Made by a program: the position numbers and the translations under genes. Of a stretch of 17,861 bases of DNA, positions 1 through 6,432 are shown in pieces. The first letter of the stretch is position 1. Each line of letters opens with the position of its first letter. Below the pieces are notes generated by a model. The model was not told the origin of the DNA, ran no database searches, and worked only from the letters and a program-made list of their open reading frames with translations. The stretch comes from JBBATK01 sp040398805 (GTDB lineage Bacteria; Bacteroidota; Ignavibacteria; Kapaibacteriales; NICIL-2). Location: NCBI GenBank assembly GCA_040398805.1, contig JBBATK010000019.1, forward strand, positions 1 through 17,861, given 5' to 3'.

Positions 1-1
1 A

Positions 2-135
2 CAGCCCCGAAGGGGCTGAATAGCAATAGCCGCGGGTGAAACCCGCGGTTGCGCGAGTCAGGATGACTCTTCTTCTTTTTGAACGTCACAGCCCCGAAGG
101 GGCTGAATAGCAATAGCCGCGGGTGAAACCCGCGG
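2..135 (-). repeat. Two family A repeat units, inverted orientation
   Basis: Two copies, 87 bp apart (starts 2 and 89), of a unit with two GC-rich hairpins. The first is CAGCCCC-GAA-GGGGCTG (2-18 and 89-105) and the second is CCGCGGGT-GAA-ACCCGCGG (31-49 and 117-135). They are joined by a conserved AATAGCAATAG linker. The units are the reverse complement of the array at 1206-1515. The structure resembles REP/BIME-type intergenic repeats. No RAYT transposase is visible in the window. Confidence 0.9.
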
Positions 136-172
136 AAGCGCGGTCATCAATGATATTTCATCTTTCATCGAT

Positions 173-193
173 CACAGCCCCTTCGGGGCTGTG
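173..193. repeat. Solo family A hairpin
   Basis: An isolated copy of the CAGCCCC-TTC-GGGGCTG hairpin followed by TGACG, lacking the partner CCGCGGGT hairpin. It is a degenerate end of the left family A array. Confidence 0.75.
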
Positions 194-203
194 ACGTCTA
201 TGT

Positions 204-262
204 GTTGAGCTTCCAGGCGTCTTACGCCGCTTGCTTCTCGACTTCGCTCGAAGACCTCGCCG
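204..262 (-). repeat. Family B repeat, inverted copy
   Basis: Read on the minus strand, this roughly 58-bp segment begins GCGAGGTCTTCGAGCGAAGT, continues with GAGAAGCAAGCGG, and ends near GGAAGCTCAAC. It is nearly identical to the plus-strand copies at 1026-1083, 1103-1160 and 17789-17848. A short CTTCG-AG-CGAAG hairpin lies inside. With those right-hand copies it places the toxin-antitoxin operon inside an inverted repeat. Confidence 0.85.
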
Positions 263-294
263 GAAGGATACCGACGTCCACACCAAAGTCCCGC

Positions 295-325
295 TTGCGG
301 TATACACCATTGGTATATACATTTG
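295..325 (+). promoter_or_regulatory. Putative antitoxin-toxin promoter and operator
   Basis: TACATTTG at 318-325 fits the Bacteroidota -7 consensus TAnnTTTG exactly, and a TTG at 295-297 lies 20 bp upstream as a -33 element. Between them are two similar palindromic boxes, GGTATAC (299-305) and GGTATATAC (312-320). Their place inside the promoter suits an autorepressor site for the ribbon-helix-helix antitoxin, which is inferred from position only. Confidence 0.5.
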
Positions 326-355
326 CATCACCACTCATTATCGGCACCCGCTCGC

Positions 356-586
356 ATGAAGACTCTATCCCTCAAGCTTGACGACGACATATTCATGGAT
401 ACGGAACAGATGACGGCGAGTATGAAGCTTGCCCGTAACCGCTATATCAACGATGCCTTGGCTGCCTATAACCGGTATAACAAACGTCGTTTGCTGAGAG
501 CGAAGCTTCATAAGGAATCGGCGCTGGGTGCGCAGGCTTCCATGGATGTCCTGAGGGAATTCGAGGCGATGATCGATGAAGGATGA
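356..586 (+). CDS. RHH-type antitoxin of a MazEF/PemIK-like pair
   Basis: A small 76-residue protein. The first 30 or so residues (MKTLSLKLDDDIF, then LARNRYINDALAAYN) have the beta strand followed by two helices of a ribbon-helix-helix DNA-binding domain. The charged C-terminal half (RRLLRAKLHKES, then a helix ending FEAMIDEG) would wrap the toxin. The start at 356 is preferred to the upstream ATG at 323, because 323 overlaps the predicted promoter and the family pattern begins at MKTLSL. The stop at 584-586 lies three bases before the toxin ATG, so the two are one transcription unit and probably translationally coupled. The protein probably neutralises the MazF-like partner and represses its own promoter, as is usual for such pairs. 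Confidence 0.85.
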   Translation: MKTLSLKLDDDIFMDTEQMTASMKLARNRYINDALAAYNRYNKRRLLRAKLHKESALGAQASMDVLREFEAMIDEG

Positions 587-589
587 TCG

Positions 590-952
590 ATGAAGATTGC
601 AGGGCGAGAGAAGACAGTCCGACAATACGAACTCTGGCTTGCCGACCTCGATCCAGGTCGCGGCACCGAGCCGGGCAAGACACGTCCCGTCGTCATCATC
701 CAGACCGACCTGCTTAATGGCGTCCATCCCTCCACGCTCGTGTGCCCCGTCACGTCCAACGTCGACAAGGAACTCACCCTTCTTCGCGTCCATCTGCGCA
801 AGAAGCAGGCAGGCGCAGCCGGCGATATCCTTGTCGACCAGATCCGTGCCATCGACAACCGACGATTGATACGTCGCCTGGGGACCCTGTCGCGGGATCA
901 AGCTCGTACCCTCCGCACCAACCTTCGTGTCGTCCTGGATTTGGATGACTGA
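590..952 (+). CDS. MazF/PemK-family endoribonuclease toxin
   Basis: A 120-residue protein of normal MazF/PemK length. The N-terminal block (residues about 12-37: QYELWLADLDPGRG, then GKTRPVVII) is the hallmark strand-loop-strand of the family, with the conserved Arg of the G-K-T-R-P motif and an upstream Asp. The block with STLVCPVTSN (near 48-57) carries the conserved Thr/Ser region of the active site. The segment AGDILVDQIRAID (near 79-91) is the usual last core strand and contains the typical DQIR motif. Family members cleave mRNA, often at short specific sequences; the specificity here is unknown. It follows the antitoxin by three bases. No truncation is visible, so the toxin looks intact. 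Confidence 0.92.
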   Translation: MKIAGREKTVRQYELWLADLDPGRGTEPGKTRPVVIIQTDLLNGVHPSTLVCPVTSNVDKELTLLRVHLRKKQAGAAGDILVDQIRAIDNRRLIRRLGTLSRDQARTLRTNLRVVLDLDD

Positions 953-970
953 CCCGATGCCGTCTCTCCA

Positions 971-1007
971 CCCCCTCTCCCTCTGGGAGATGGCCGGGGT
1001 GAGGGCT
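971..1007 (+). repeat. Family C repeat
   Basis: A 37-bp element, CCCTCTCCCTCTGGGAGA followed by TGGCCGGGGTGAGGGCT, immediately after the toxin gene. It is nearly identical to 9231-9268 and similar to 17732-17770. It contains an imperfect hairpin (CCCTC paired with GAGGG). At 17732 it also precedes family B by 18-19 bp. Confidence 0.85.
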
Positions 1008-1025
1008 GATGGTAATAGCTAGTCC

Positions 1026-1160
1026 CGCGAGGTCTTCGAGCGAAGTCGAGAAGCAAGCGGGGCAGGACGCTTGGAAACTCAACATGTGGGGACGCCCCTC
1101 CCCGCGAGGTCTTCGAGCGAAGTCGAGAAGCGAGCGGGCGAAGACGCTTGGAAGCGCACC
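1026..1160 (+). repeat. Two tandem family B repeats
   Basis: Two direct copies (about 1026-1083 and 1103-1160) of the roughly 58-bp element beginning GCGAGGTCTTCGAGCGAAGT. The second copy has small changes (GCGAGCGGGCGAAGACG). Both are inverted relative to the copy at 204-262 on the far side of the toxin-antitoxin operon. Confidence 0.85.
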
Positions 1161-1205
1161 ATGTGACGTTCAAAAGGAAAGAAGACTCATCATCAGCGCG
1201 CGCAA

Positions 1206-1515
1206 CCGCGGGTTTCACCCGCGGCTATTGCTATTCAGCCCCTTCGGGGCTGTGACGTTCAAAGGGACGAAGATTCATTATGGCGCGCGCAACCGCGGGT
1301 TTCACCCGCGACTATTGCTATTCAGCCCCTTCGGGGCTGTGAAATGAAAATCAGGAACAGGGATCATCATCTCGCGCAACCGCGGGTTTCACCCGCGGCT
1401 ATTGTTGTTCAGCCCCTTCGGGGCTGTGACGTTCAAAAGGAAAGAAGACTCATCATCATCGCGCGCATCCGCGGGTTTCACCCGCGGCTATTGATGTTCA
1501 GCCCCTTCGGGGCTG
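1206..1515 (+). repeat. Array of four family A two-hairpin units
   Basis: Four units with hairpin starts at 1206, 1293, 1380 and 1469 (periods 87, 87 and 89 bp). Each has CCGCGGGT-TTC-ACCCGCGG, a CTATTGCTATT-like linker and CAGCCCC-TTC-GGGGCTG. The inter-unit sequence is also conserved (GTGACGTTCAAAAGGAAAGA, then CATCATC). That makes it a tandem repeat of the whole unit rather than a repeat-spacer array. The rest of 953-1590 holds only these repeat families and no credible gene. Confidence 0.93.
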
Positions 1516-1590
1516 TGACGTTCAAAAGGAAAGAATACTCACCACGGCCGGGCGTCAGCTCAATTCCGCTCCCCAACGGCCCGCTCCCTT

Positions 1591-1693
1591 CTCATGATAA
1601 CAACTTTTCCATGAGCTCCGCGACATAGAAAGAAAACGCCAAAAAGTTATCATGAGAGCACTCACATAGAAAGAAAAATCAAAAAACTTTCTA
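1591..1693. repeat. Nested inverted and direct repeats upstream of fic
   Basis: CTCATGATAAC (1591-1601) plus CTTTT (1604-1608) is mirrored by AAAAGTTATCATGAG (1642-1656). ACATAGAAAGAAAA occurs twice, at 1623-1636 and 1664-1677. TAGAAAG (1667-1673) pairs with CTTTCTA (1687-1693). The stretch is AT-rich compared with its surroundings and lies directly upstream of the fic promoter, so it could hold regulatory sites or the remnant of a small mobile element. Confidence 0.6.
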
Positions 1694-1704
1694 CGTCGTG
1701 GCCC

Positions 1705-1731
1705 TTGTGCAAAGAAAACGTCGTATCTTTG
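1705..1731 (+). promoter_or_regulatory. Bacteroidota-type fic promoter, near-leaderless
   Basis: TATCTTTG at 1724-1731 fits TAnnTTTG exactly, with TTG at 1705-1707, 16 bp upstream. Only four bases separate it from the ATG at 1736, so the transcript would start at or within a few bases of the start codon. No Shine-Dalgarno sequence is present, consistent with leaderless translation. Confidence 0.5.
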
Positions 1732-1735
1732 TGCC

Positions 1736-2809
1736 ATGAACTACGACATCCACATCTTTCCGCCGGATCCCTCCGTTGATTTGGAGACGCTTGACGTTCT
1801 GCGTCAACTGGCGCATTCATACCGCGCTCTTGCCGAGTTGAAAGGGGCTGTGCTGGCCATTCCCAATGCAGGTATCCTTATCGACACCTTGCCTATACAG
1901 GAGGCGCGCGATTCGTCCACCATCGAGAACATCGTGACGACGCAGGACGAGGTGTATAGAACGGCGGCGTTCGAGGGAGAATTCAGCGGCGCTGCCGCCA
2001 AGGAAGTGTATCGGTATACGCAGGCATTGCGGACGGGCTTCGATCTGCTTCGGCGTAACGGCATTCTCCGCACGGCGGATATCCTGAAGATCCACGAGGA
2101 ACTTCTTGGTGTGCGCTCCGAGTACCGGCGCGTTCCCGGCACGGTCTTGAAGAACGCCGTGACGGGGAAGACGGTGTACACGCCGCCGCAGGACGGGCAG
2201 GTGGTGGAATCGCTCATGGCGAACTTCCTTACCTGTTTCCACGGAGCACGTCAATGGAAGGCCGATCCGCTCGTCCAGATGACCGTTCTGCATCATCAGT
2301 TCGAGAGCATCCATCCCTTCACCGACGGCAACGGTCGCACCGGGCGCATCCTTAATCTTCTGTATCTCGTGCATCACGACATGCTGGACGTGCCCGTGCT
2401 GTACCTGAGCCGTGCTATTGTGCAGAATAAGGAACGGTATTATTCCTTACTGCAGCATGTGCGCGACACAGGCGAGTGGGAGCCATGGATACTCTACATG
2501 CTTCGCGCGGTGGAGACCACCGCGCAGGAGACGCTCCTGAAGGTGCGCCGTATCTGTGGGCTGCACGCAGAGGTCTCGCAACGCATCCGGAACGAACATC
2601 CGCGCATGTACCAACCGGAACTCGTGCGGCATCTGTTCGCCTATCCGTACACGAAGATCGATCATGTCATGCGGGCATGCGATGTGTCTCGTCCGACCGC
2701 CGCGAAATACCTCTCGGCACTCGAGGCCATGGACATTCTTCACATGACCAAAGCGCATCGCACCAATCTGTATCTCCACACCGAGTTATTCGATATCCTC
2801 AGCACCTGA
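1736..2809 (+). CDS. fic: Fic-domain protein adenylyltransferase with C-terminal wHTH
   Basis: A 357-residue Fic protein of the class II type. The N-terminal Fic_N region carries the inhibitory helix motif S/TxxxE(G/N), seen as SSTIEN at 60-65 with inhibitory Glu64. The core motif HPFTDGNGRTGR (193-204) has every catalytic and phosphate-binding residue of HPFx(D/E)GNGRxxR, with His193 as the general base, so the enzyme should be active. Family members transfer AMP from ATP to Ser/Thr/Tyr of target proteins. Residues about 300-350 (VMRACDVSRPTAAKYLSAL) form a winged helix-turn-helix, as in the Shewanella SoFic architecture, which has a similar length. It is transcribed alone, with a promoter at 1705-1731 and a terminator at 2822-2850. 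Its target is unknown. No antitoxin partner is needed because the inhibitory helix is built in. Confidence 0.93.
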   Translation: MNYDIHIFPPDPSVDLETLDVLRQLAHSYRALAELKGAVLAIPNAGILIDTLPIQEARDSSTIENIVTTQDEVYRTAAFEGEFSGAAAKEVYRYTQALRTGFDLLRRNGILRTADILKIHEELLGVRSEYRRVPGTVLKNAVTGKTVYTPPQDGQVVESLMANFLTCFHGARQWKADPLVQMTVLHHQFESIHPFTDGNGRTGRILNLLYLVHHDMLDVPVLYLSRAIVQNKERYYSLLQHVRDTGEWEPWILYMLRAVETTAQETLLKVRRICGLHAEVSQRIRNEHPRMYQPELVRHLFAYPYTKIDHVMRACDVSRPTAAKYLSALEAMDILHMTKAHRTNLYLHTELFDILST

Positions 2810-2821
2810 TCGTTCCGCACG

Positions 2822-2850
2822 GGGGCGCGCAGAACAACCCTGCGCGCCCC
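2822..2850. terminator. Bidirectional terminator between fic and the HEPN-like gene
   Basis: A perfect 11-bp stem, GGGGCGCGCAG (2822-2832) and CTGCGCGCCCC (2840-2850), with a 7-nt loop. It is followed by TTGTGCGTTCGTT, a weak U tract. It lies 12 bp after the fic stop and between convergent genes. Confidence 0.75.
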
Positions 2851-2904
2851 TTGTGCGTTCGTTCACACGGCTCCGTCACCCTCCCCCCCCCTCGGCTCCG
2901 CGCC

Positions 2905-3570
2905 TTAATACTGCACCGGATACAACGGCTCGCCCCATTCCTGGTCGGGATCGTCCATCATGATATCGATCATCAGCGGCACGATGGTCCGCATCACCTG
3001 TGCGGCGTCCTGCACCTGATCGCGGTTCGCGGAACTCTTCCACGTGGCCGAGCCGTGGACGATCTGGTTGCGAAGCACATAGAGTCGAGAGAGCACCAGC
3101 CGCAGATAGGTGTACACATCGCCGTGGTTCAAGGCGCCATGCGCCCGCCGGATGTCGTTCGTCAACGCCGTCTCCCAGTCCACCGTCGAGCCCGGCGTCG
3201 TGCATCGCTCCCAGTACTCCCACTGCACGTATTTATTGGCGATAAGGTTCTTCACGGCATCGGAAAAATCTTCGAAGAGCACCGTGTTGATGCGTTTTTT
3301 CCGGTCGGTGCCGACAAGCATGCGGATGAAGGCGTCGTACCGACCCTGCTCGCTTGTGGGAACGGCGGTATCGTTTATCTCCCGCGCATACGCAGCGTTG
3401 AAGGCGATCCACAGAAAGATGAACACGGCATCGGGATCGCCCGCCTCCTGCTCCGCCCGCTGCAGCCAGCTGAGCGCCCGGTGAATGCGCAAGGACACCG
3501 TGTTCGGCCATGAATCACGGTTCGCGCGATGTTTCTGTTTCAAGATGTCGTGGGTGAGAGCCGCGTGCAT
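2905..3570 (-). CDS. HEPN-like protein (predicted RNase), hypothetical
   Basis: A 221-residue, largely helical protein. The start at 3570 is fixed by a strong GAGGAGG Shine-Dalgarno seven bases upstream; an in-frame extension to 3678 is not needed. The C-terminal half contains LRNQIVHG with Arg167 and His172. This R-x4-H pattern, with Asn after the Arg, is the signature of HEPN RNases found in toxin-antitoxin, abortive-infection and CRISPR proteins. The N-terminal part (FIFLWIAFNAAYA, about 50-62) is a conserved helix I recall from uncharacterised bacterial homologues. It is divergent from the metalloprotease-like gene, and the shared 19-bp operator at 3721 lies between them. It could be a growth-arrest or defence RNase. 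The HEPN call rests on one motif and predicted helicity, so the function is tentative. Confidence 0.7.
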   Translation of the reverse strand: MHAALTHDILKQKHRANRDSWPNTVSLRIHRALSWLQRAEQEAGDPDAVFIFLWIAFNAAYAREINDTAVPTSEQGRYDAFIRMLVGTDRKKRINTVLFEDFSDAVKNLIANKYVQWEYWERCTTPGSTVDWETALTNDIRRAHGALNHGDVYTYLRLVLSRLYVLRNQIVHGSATWKSSANRDQVQDAAQVMRTIVPLMIDIMMDDPDQEWGEPLYPVQY

Positions 3571-3720
3571 GATTATCCTCCTCTGTGCAACATCATTCAG
3601 GATGCGGTAAGATACACATGGTGCCGTCCTTACTATTCCGCATGCATCGCGGTCGGTGTTTTTCGGATAATTCCCCACGAGGAAGTAATTCCACGGTCGT
3701 CGACACGCACTTAAAACAGC

Positions 3721-3739
3721 CGCGACACATTATGTCGCA
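3721..3739 (+). promoter_or_regulatory. Operator copy 1 (CGCGACACATTATGTCGCA)
   Basis: A near-palindrome, GCGACA-CATTA-TGTCGC, identical to copies at 5273-5291 (inverted) and 8440-8458. A promoter-like TAGTTTCG lies 8 bp downstream at 3748-3755, close to the TAnnTTTG consensus and pointing at the gene at 3885. The same site is upstream of the divergent HEPN-like gene. A related imperfect palindrome, TGTC-ATGCGC-GACA, is at 3761-3774. The likely binder is the WYL protein encoded at 5386, inferred from proximity. Confidence 0.75.
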
Positions 3740-3884
3740 TGTCGCTCTAGTTTCGCTATGTGTCATGCGCGACAGCGGAGCGTCTCCTATCCGCTCATCG
3801 GTCGCCGGCCTGTGTCTTTCATGACAACCGTCGTATCACCGTTATCTCTCTCTGCACCTTCATCACCATTATCACCATCATCGT

Positions 3885-4871
3885 ATGAAACTCCAAACCC
3901 TGTTCCTGGATCCGCTCGACCGCCGTGCGGATCACTGCGTTGCCTTCGCCGAGCGTTTTCTTGGCAGCGAGACGTACTGGAACGCCCAGTATGCTCTTGC
4001 GCACAGCGTCCTTGCTACGGGACCCCTCTCGTGGCAGCATCGTTACTGGAGCGGACTCTTCTTGGACGTGCCCGTCGTGCATATGAATCTTCCCATGTGG
4101 GAGACGTCCTACGGGAACATGGTCATACCGGCCGGCTCGGGTCGGTCCCAAGGTCCGCACGGCAGCGGACGTCGCACATCGAGAAAGTCGGAACCGTTCG
4201 ACGACCGGGATGTCGTCAACGGTCGTGGTCCGCTCGTGGAATCCGGCTCACTCATCATCGACCCGCTCGGCGTCTATACATCAGGCACGAACAGTCCGCT
4301 GCGCAACGGTACCCCGTGCATCGTCGTGTGCATCGACCGTATCGCGCGATTCGCGGCAGAGACATCCATATCACTTCATGCTTTGTATGCGAAGATCCTC
4401 GCACATGAGTTCGGTCATGCCTTCCTTGATGATCATGGGCAGAGGAATCATTATGGCGGACCCGACCCGTTCTGTCGCTTCATGGAGGAGACCTCCGCCA
4501 ACCTCTTCGCGCGCATGTTCGTCCAGTCGGCAGCGGAGAGCGGCGTGCTGACCGCGCAGGACGCCGTCGGCCTCATCGACTTCATGCACGACCAACCGTC
4601 CGAATACGCCCTCGGCGCGGTGGTGTTCGAGCACATCGCTGCCGCGCCGCCCGTGACGATGGTAGGTCTGCGGAACAGACTGAAAGAATGGCAGATGAGG
4701 AAGGATGAACTCTGCACGGACCCCGCGAAGGCCGGAGCTCGTGGTCGGTACGTGCAGTTCGTCCAGGACCTCAAGAAGCCGCAGAACGATGCGGAGACGC
4801 CTGCCGCTTTCGACCGCGACGGATACGCCGCCATCGTGGACGAGCTCTTCGCACCATCACCATCGGTGTGA
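3885..4871 (+). CDS. Zincin-like metalloprotease domain protein, hypothetical
   Basis: A 328-residue protein without a signal peptide or membrane segment, so probably cytoplasmic. The motif HEFGH at 174-178 is the HExxH zinc-binding and catalytic signature, inside a helix (YAKILAHEFGHAFLDDH). About 25 residues on, FMEETSAN (199-206) supplies Glu201/Glu202 as candidate third zinc ligand, typical of gluzincin-like arrangements. The regions before about 140 and after 230 match nothing I recognise. The ATG has no clear Shine-Dalgarno; its leader has an ATCACC-rich short repeat (about 3860-3882). It is divergent from the HEPN-like gene, with operator copy 1 between them. It may cleave a specific cellular protein, perhaps a regulator, as some phage-defence proteases do, but the substrate is unknown. 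Confidence 0.78.
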   Translation: MKLQTLFLDPLDRRADHCVAFAERFLGSETYWNAQYALAHSVLATGPLSWQHRYWSGLFLDVPVVHMNLPMWETSYGNMVIPAGSGRSQGPHGSGRRTSRKSEPFDDRDVVNGRGPLVESGSLIIDPLGVYTSGTNSPLRNGTPCIVVCIDRIARFAAETSISLHALYAKILAHEFGHAFLDDHGQRNHYGGPDPFCRFMEETSANLFARMFVQSAAESGVLTAQDAVGLIDFMHDQPSEYALGAVVFEHIAAAPPVTMVGLRNRLKEWQMRKDELCTDPAKAGARGRYVQFVQDLKKPQNDAETPAAFDRDGYAAIVDELFAPSPSV

Positions 4872-4929
4872 CCGTAGCAACCCTTCGGCACCGACATCAA
4901 CGAGACATCCATCCCCGTGATGCATCGTT

Positions 4930-5001
4930 GAGATGGTAGGTGAGATGGCGGCTGAGATGATCGCCGAGATGATGAGCGAGATGTCGGCCGAGCCGGTGAC
5001 C
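4930..5001 (+). repeat. 12-bp tandem repeat (GAGATG-led)
   Basis: Six consecutive 12-bp units start with GAGATG (4930, 4942, 4954, 4966, 4978) or GAGCCG (4990). They lie just after the metalloprotease-like gene. In one frame they lie within a 30-residue ORF (4933-5025) with an EMxx repeat. It has no Shine-Dalgarno and I do not call it a gene. Confidence 0.8.
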
Positions 5002-5003
5002 GG

Positions 5004-5041
5004 ACGACGTGTGCACCGCGCTTAGCGGACGCACACGTCGT
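5004..5041. terminator. Terminator-like stem-loop
   Basis: A perfect 11-bp stem, ACGACGTGTGC (5004-5014) and GCACACGTCGT (5031-5041), has a small inner CCGC/GCGG stem in the loop. It is followed by TTGGTGTTT. It could end the metalloprotease-like transcript and, from the other side, the small minus-strand ORF whose stop lies in the loop. Confidence 0.6.
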
Positions 5042-5171
5042 TTGGTGTTTGTGTCACCGTACCAGCGGCGATGTGGCTCAGCCAGGCGCGGAGTTCACGA
5101 CGCGCGTAGGTGAGCGGAGCGGAGACGACGAGCAGAGCGAGGAGGGCGATGAGCAGCTTGCGTGTTTTCAT
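5022..5171 (-). CDS. Small membrane or secreted protein, hypothetical
   Basis: A 49-residue ORF starting MKTRK, followed by a hydrophobic stretch (LLIALLALLVVSAPL) and a polar tail. It looks like either a signal peptide or a single membrane anchor. An in-frame ATG at 5246 would add 25 charged residues (MKDDDD-led). Neither start has a good Shine-Dalgarno. Support comes from context: operator copy 2 (5273-5291) and its promoter-like box (minus strand, about 5256-5263) are oriented toward this ORF, just as copies 1 and 3 are oriented toward theirs. If real, it is divergent from the WYL operon and probably co-regulated with it. I recognise no homologue. Confidence 0.42.
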   Translation of the reverse strand: MKTRKLLIALLALLVVSAPLTYARRELRAWLSHIAAGTVTQTPNDVCVR

Positions 5172-5272
5172 ACGAAGGATGAGAGTGATGATGATGCGCC
5201 ATGATTCATCATGAAGGATCGGGACGATGTCGTCGTCGTCCTTCATCGAGACATGGGCAAATACGGACCCCG

Positions 5273-5291
5273 TGCGACATAATGTGTCGCG
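5273..5291 (-). promoter_or_regulatory. Operator copy 2, inverted, upstream of the WYL operon
   Basis: The exact reverse complement of the 19-bp site at 3721-3739 and 8440-8458. It lies about 95 bp before the WYL regulator start and also upstream of the small minus-strand ORF. The position fits negative autoregulation of the WYL gene. The minus-strand flank carries TATTTGCC then ATGTCTC at nearly the same distance as the promoter-like segment beside copy 1. Confidence 0.75.
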
Positions 5292-5385
5292 ACGAAAAAG
5301 TGCGTTTTTTCAGTCCGGAATAATTCGGTAAATCGCCAGCGAATCTTTTCTCCAGTATCCGCCGCGACCTGCGCGTCCTTTCATC

Positions 5386-6429
5386 ATGGCAAAAAAGAAA
5401 TCCTCGCCGAAGCGCGAACCCTCGTCCGCGATGCTGCGCCGCACCTTCGTCATTATGCGCATACTTTCATCGGAGCGTCTCACGACCACCGAGCTCATAC
5501 GACGCTTGCAGGAAACGCAGGAATTCGGCGACAGGTCCAAGCGCACCATCCAGCGCGACCTACGAGCGCTCATGGATGCGGGTATCGCCGATTGCTTCGA
5601 TGAATTCGGACCACCCGAGTGGTTCATTCGTGAAGAGTATGCCAACATCGTGCCGACGAAGTTCACCAACCACGAGCGCGTTTCGATCTATGTGCTCAAG
5701 AGTTATCTGACGCAATTCAAGAACACGGCCATTGCCAAGGACACAGAGAGTCTGCTGAAGAAACTGGATAAGACCGCCACGGGAGAAGAGGTGATTTCCA
5801 TGTCGCTCGAACACGCCTTCGGTCAATACCATTACCGATACGACGATACCCTTATCGAGCGTGTGGTGGATTATATCGTCGGACGTAGGTCGGTGACCGT
5901 GACGTACCACAACTCCTCGGGGCAGACGAAGTCCTACGATGTCCAGCTCTGCAGGATGTTCCACTTCAATGGGGAATTATACGTGGCTGCGTACATCCAG
6001 AAGCACAAGACGTACAGCACCCTGGCGCTACGGAACATCCGGGCTCTGGAGGATACGAAGGTGGAGTATCTCATGCATGTGTTCCAGGAAGCGGAATTCC
6101 TTCGCACGCGCTTCGGCGTGTATCACGGCGAGCCTGTCGCCATCAAGCTTCATGTGCGGGCGGAGATGGGAGAGTTCTTCCGGAACCGTACGTGGCATCC
6201 CACGCAGAGCATGACGATGAACGAGGACGGATCCGGAGAGATGACCATGCGCGTTCCCATCGCTCCCGACCTCGTGTCGTGGATCGTCGGGTGGAGTCCG
6301 TACCTCTCCGTCTCCTCACCCAAATCCCTTCGCACGCAGGTGGTGCAACGTTTGGTGGATGGTGCCGAGGCCAACGATATCACCGCTGCCCGCGAACTCA
6401 TGAAGAAGAAACCGCGGGCGAAGCGCTGA
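5386..6429 (+). CDS. WYL-domain transcriptional regulator
   Basis: A 347-residue protein with the usual three-part layout of WYL regulators. A basic N-terminus leads into a winged helix-turn-helix (about 15-75) whose recognition helix includes RSKRTIQRDL (50-59), the standard HTH_11/DeoR-like pattern. A WYL domain spans about 165-222 (VTVTYHNSSGQ, then GELYVAAYIQKHKTYSTLALRNI), the Sm-like fold thought to bind a ligand or nucleic acid. A WCX-type dimerisation and extension region covers about 245-330. WYL regulators of the BrxR/CapW type repress phage-defence operons from palindromic operators. Operator copy 2 lies upstream, and the DUF2779 gene starts three bases after this stop, making a tight operon. 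I infer a repressor of itself and of the neighbouring operator-bearing genes; activation is possible. Confidence 0.9.
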   Translation: MAKKKSSPKREPSSAMLRRTFVIMRILSSERLTTTELIRRLQETQEFGDRSKRTIQRDLRALMDAGIADCFDEFGPPEWFIREEYANIVPTKFTNHERVSIYVLKSYLTQFKNTAIAKDTESLLKKLDKTATGEEVISMSLEHAFGQYHYRYDDTLIERVVDYIVGRRSVTVTYHNSSGQTKSYDVQLCRMFHFNGELYVAAYIQKHKTYSTLALRNIRALEDTKVEYLMHVFQEAEFLRTRFGVYHGEPVAIKLHVRAEMGEFFRNRTWHPTQSMTMNEDGSGEMTMRVPIAPDLVSWIVGWSPYLSVSSPKSLRTQVVQRLVDGAEANDITAARELMKKKPRAKR

Positions 6430-6432
6430 TCC

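Noticed and set aside
365..901. 178-residue minus-strand frame across the toxin-antitoxin genes
   Set aside because: Antisense shadow of two well-supported plus-strand genes; no recognisable family.
1206..1515. Possible CRISPR array (regular repeats at 87-89 bp)
   Set aside because: Inter-hairpin sequence is conserved from unit to unit, not variable like spacers; repeats are long double hairpins and no cas genes are near.
1009..1628. Open frames of 94-112 residues through the repeat array
   Set aside because: They translate the hairpin repeats themselves into repeated peptides (RGFHPRLL, FSPFGAV) and lack ribosome-binding sites; artefacts of repetitive GC-rich DNA.
2476..3513. 345-residue plus-strand frame
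   Set aside because: Overlaps the fic 3' end, its terminator and the HEPN-like gene on the other strand; no family resemblance.
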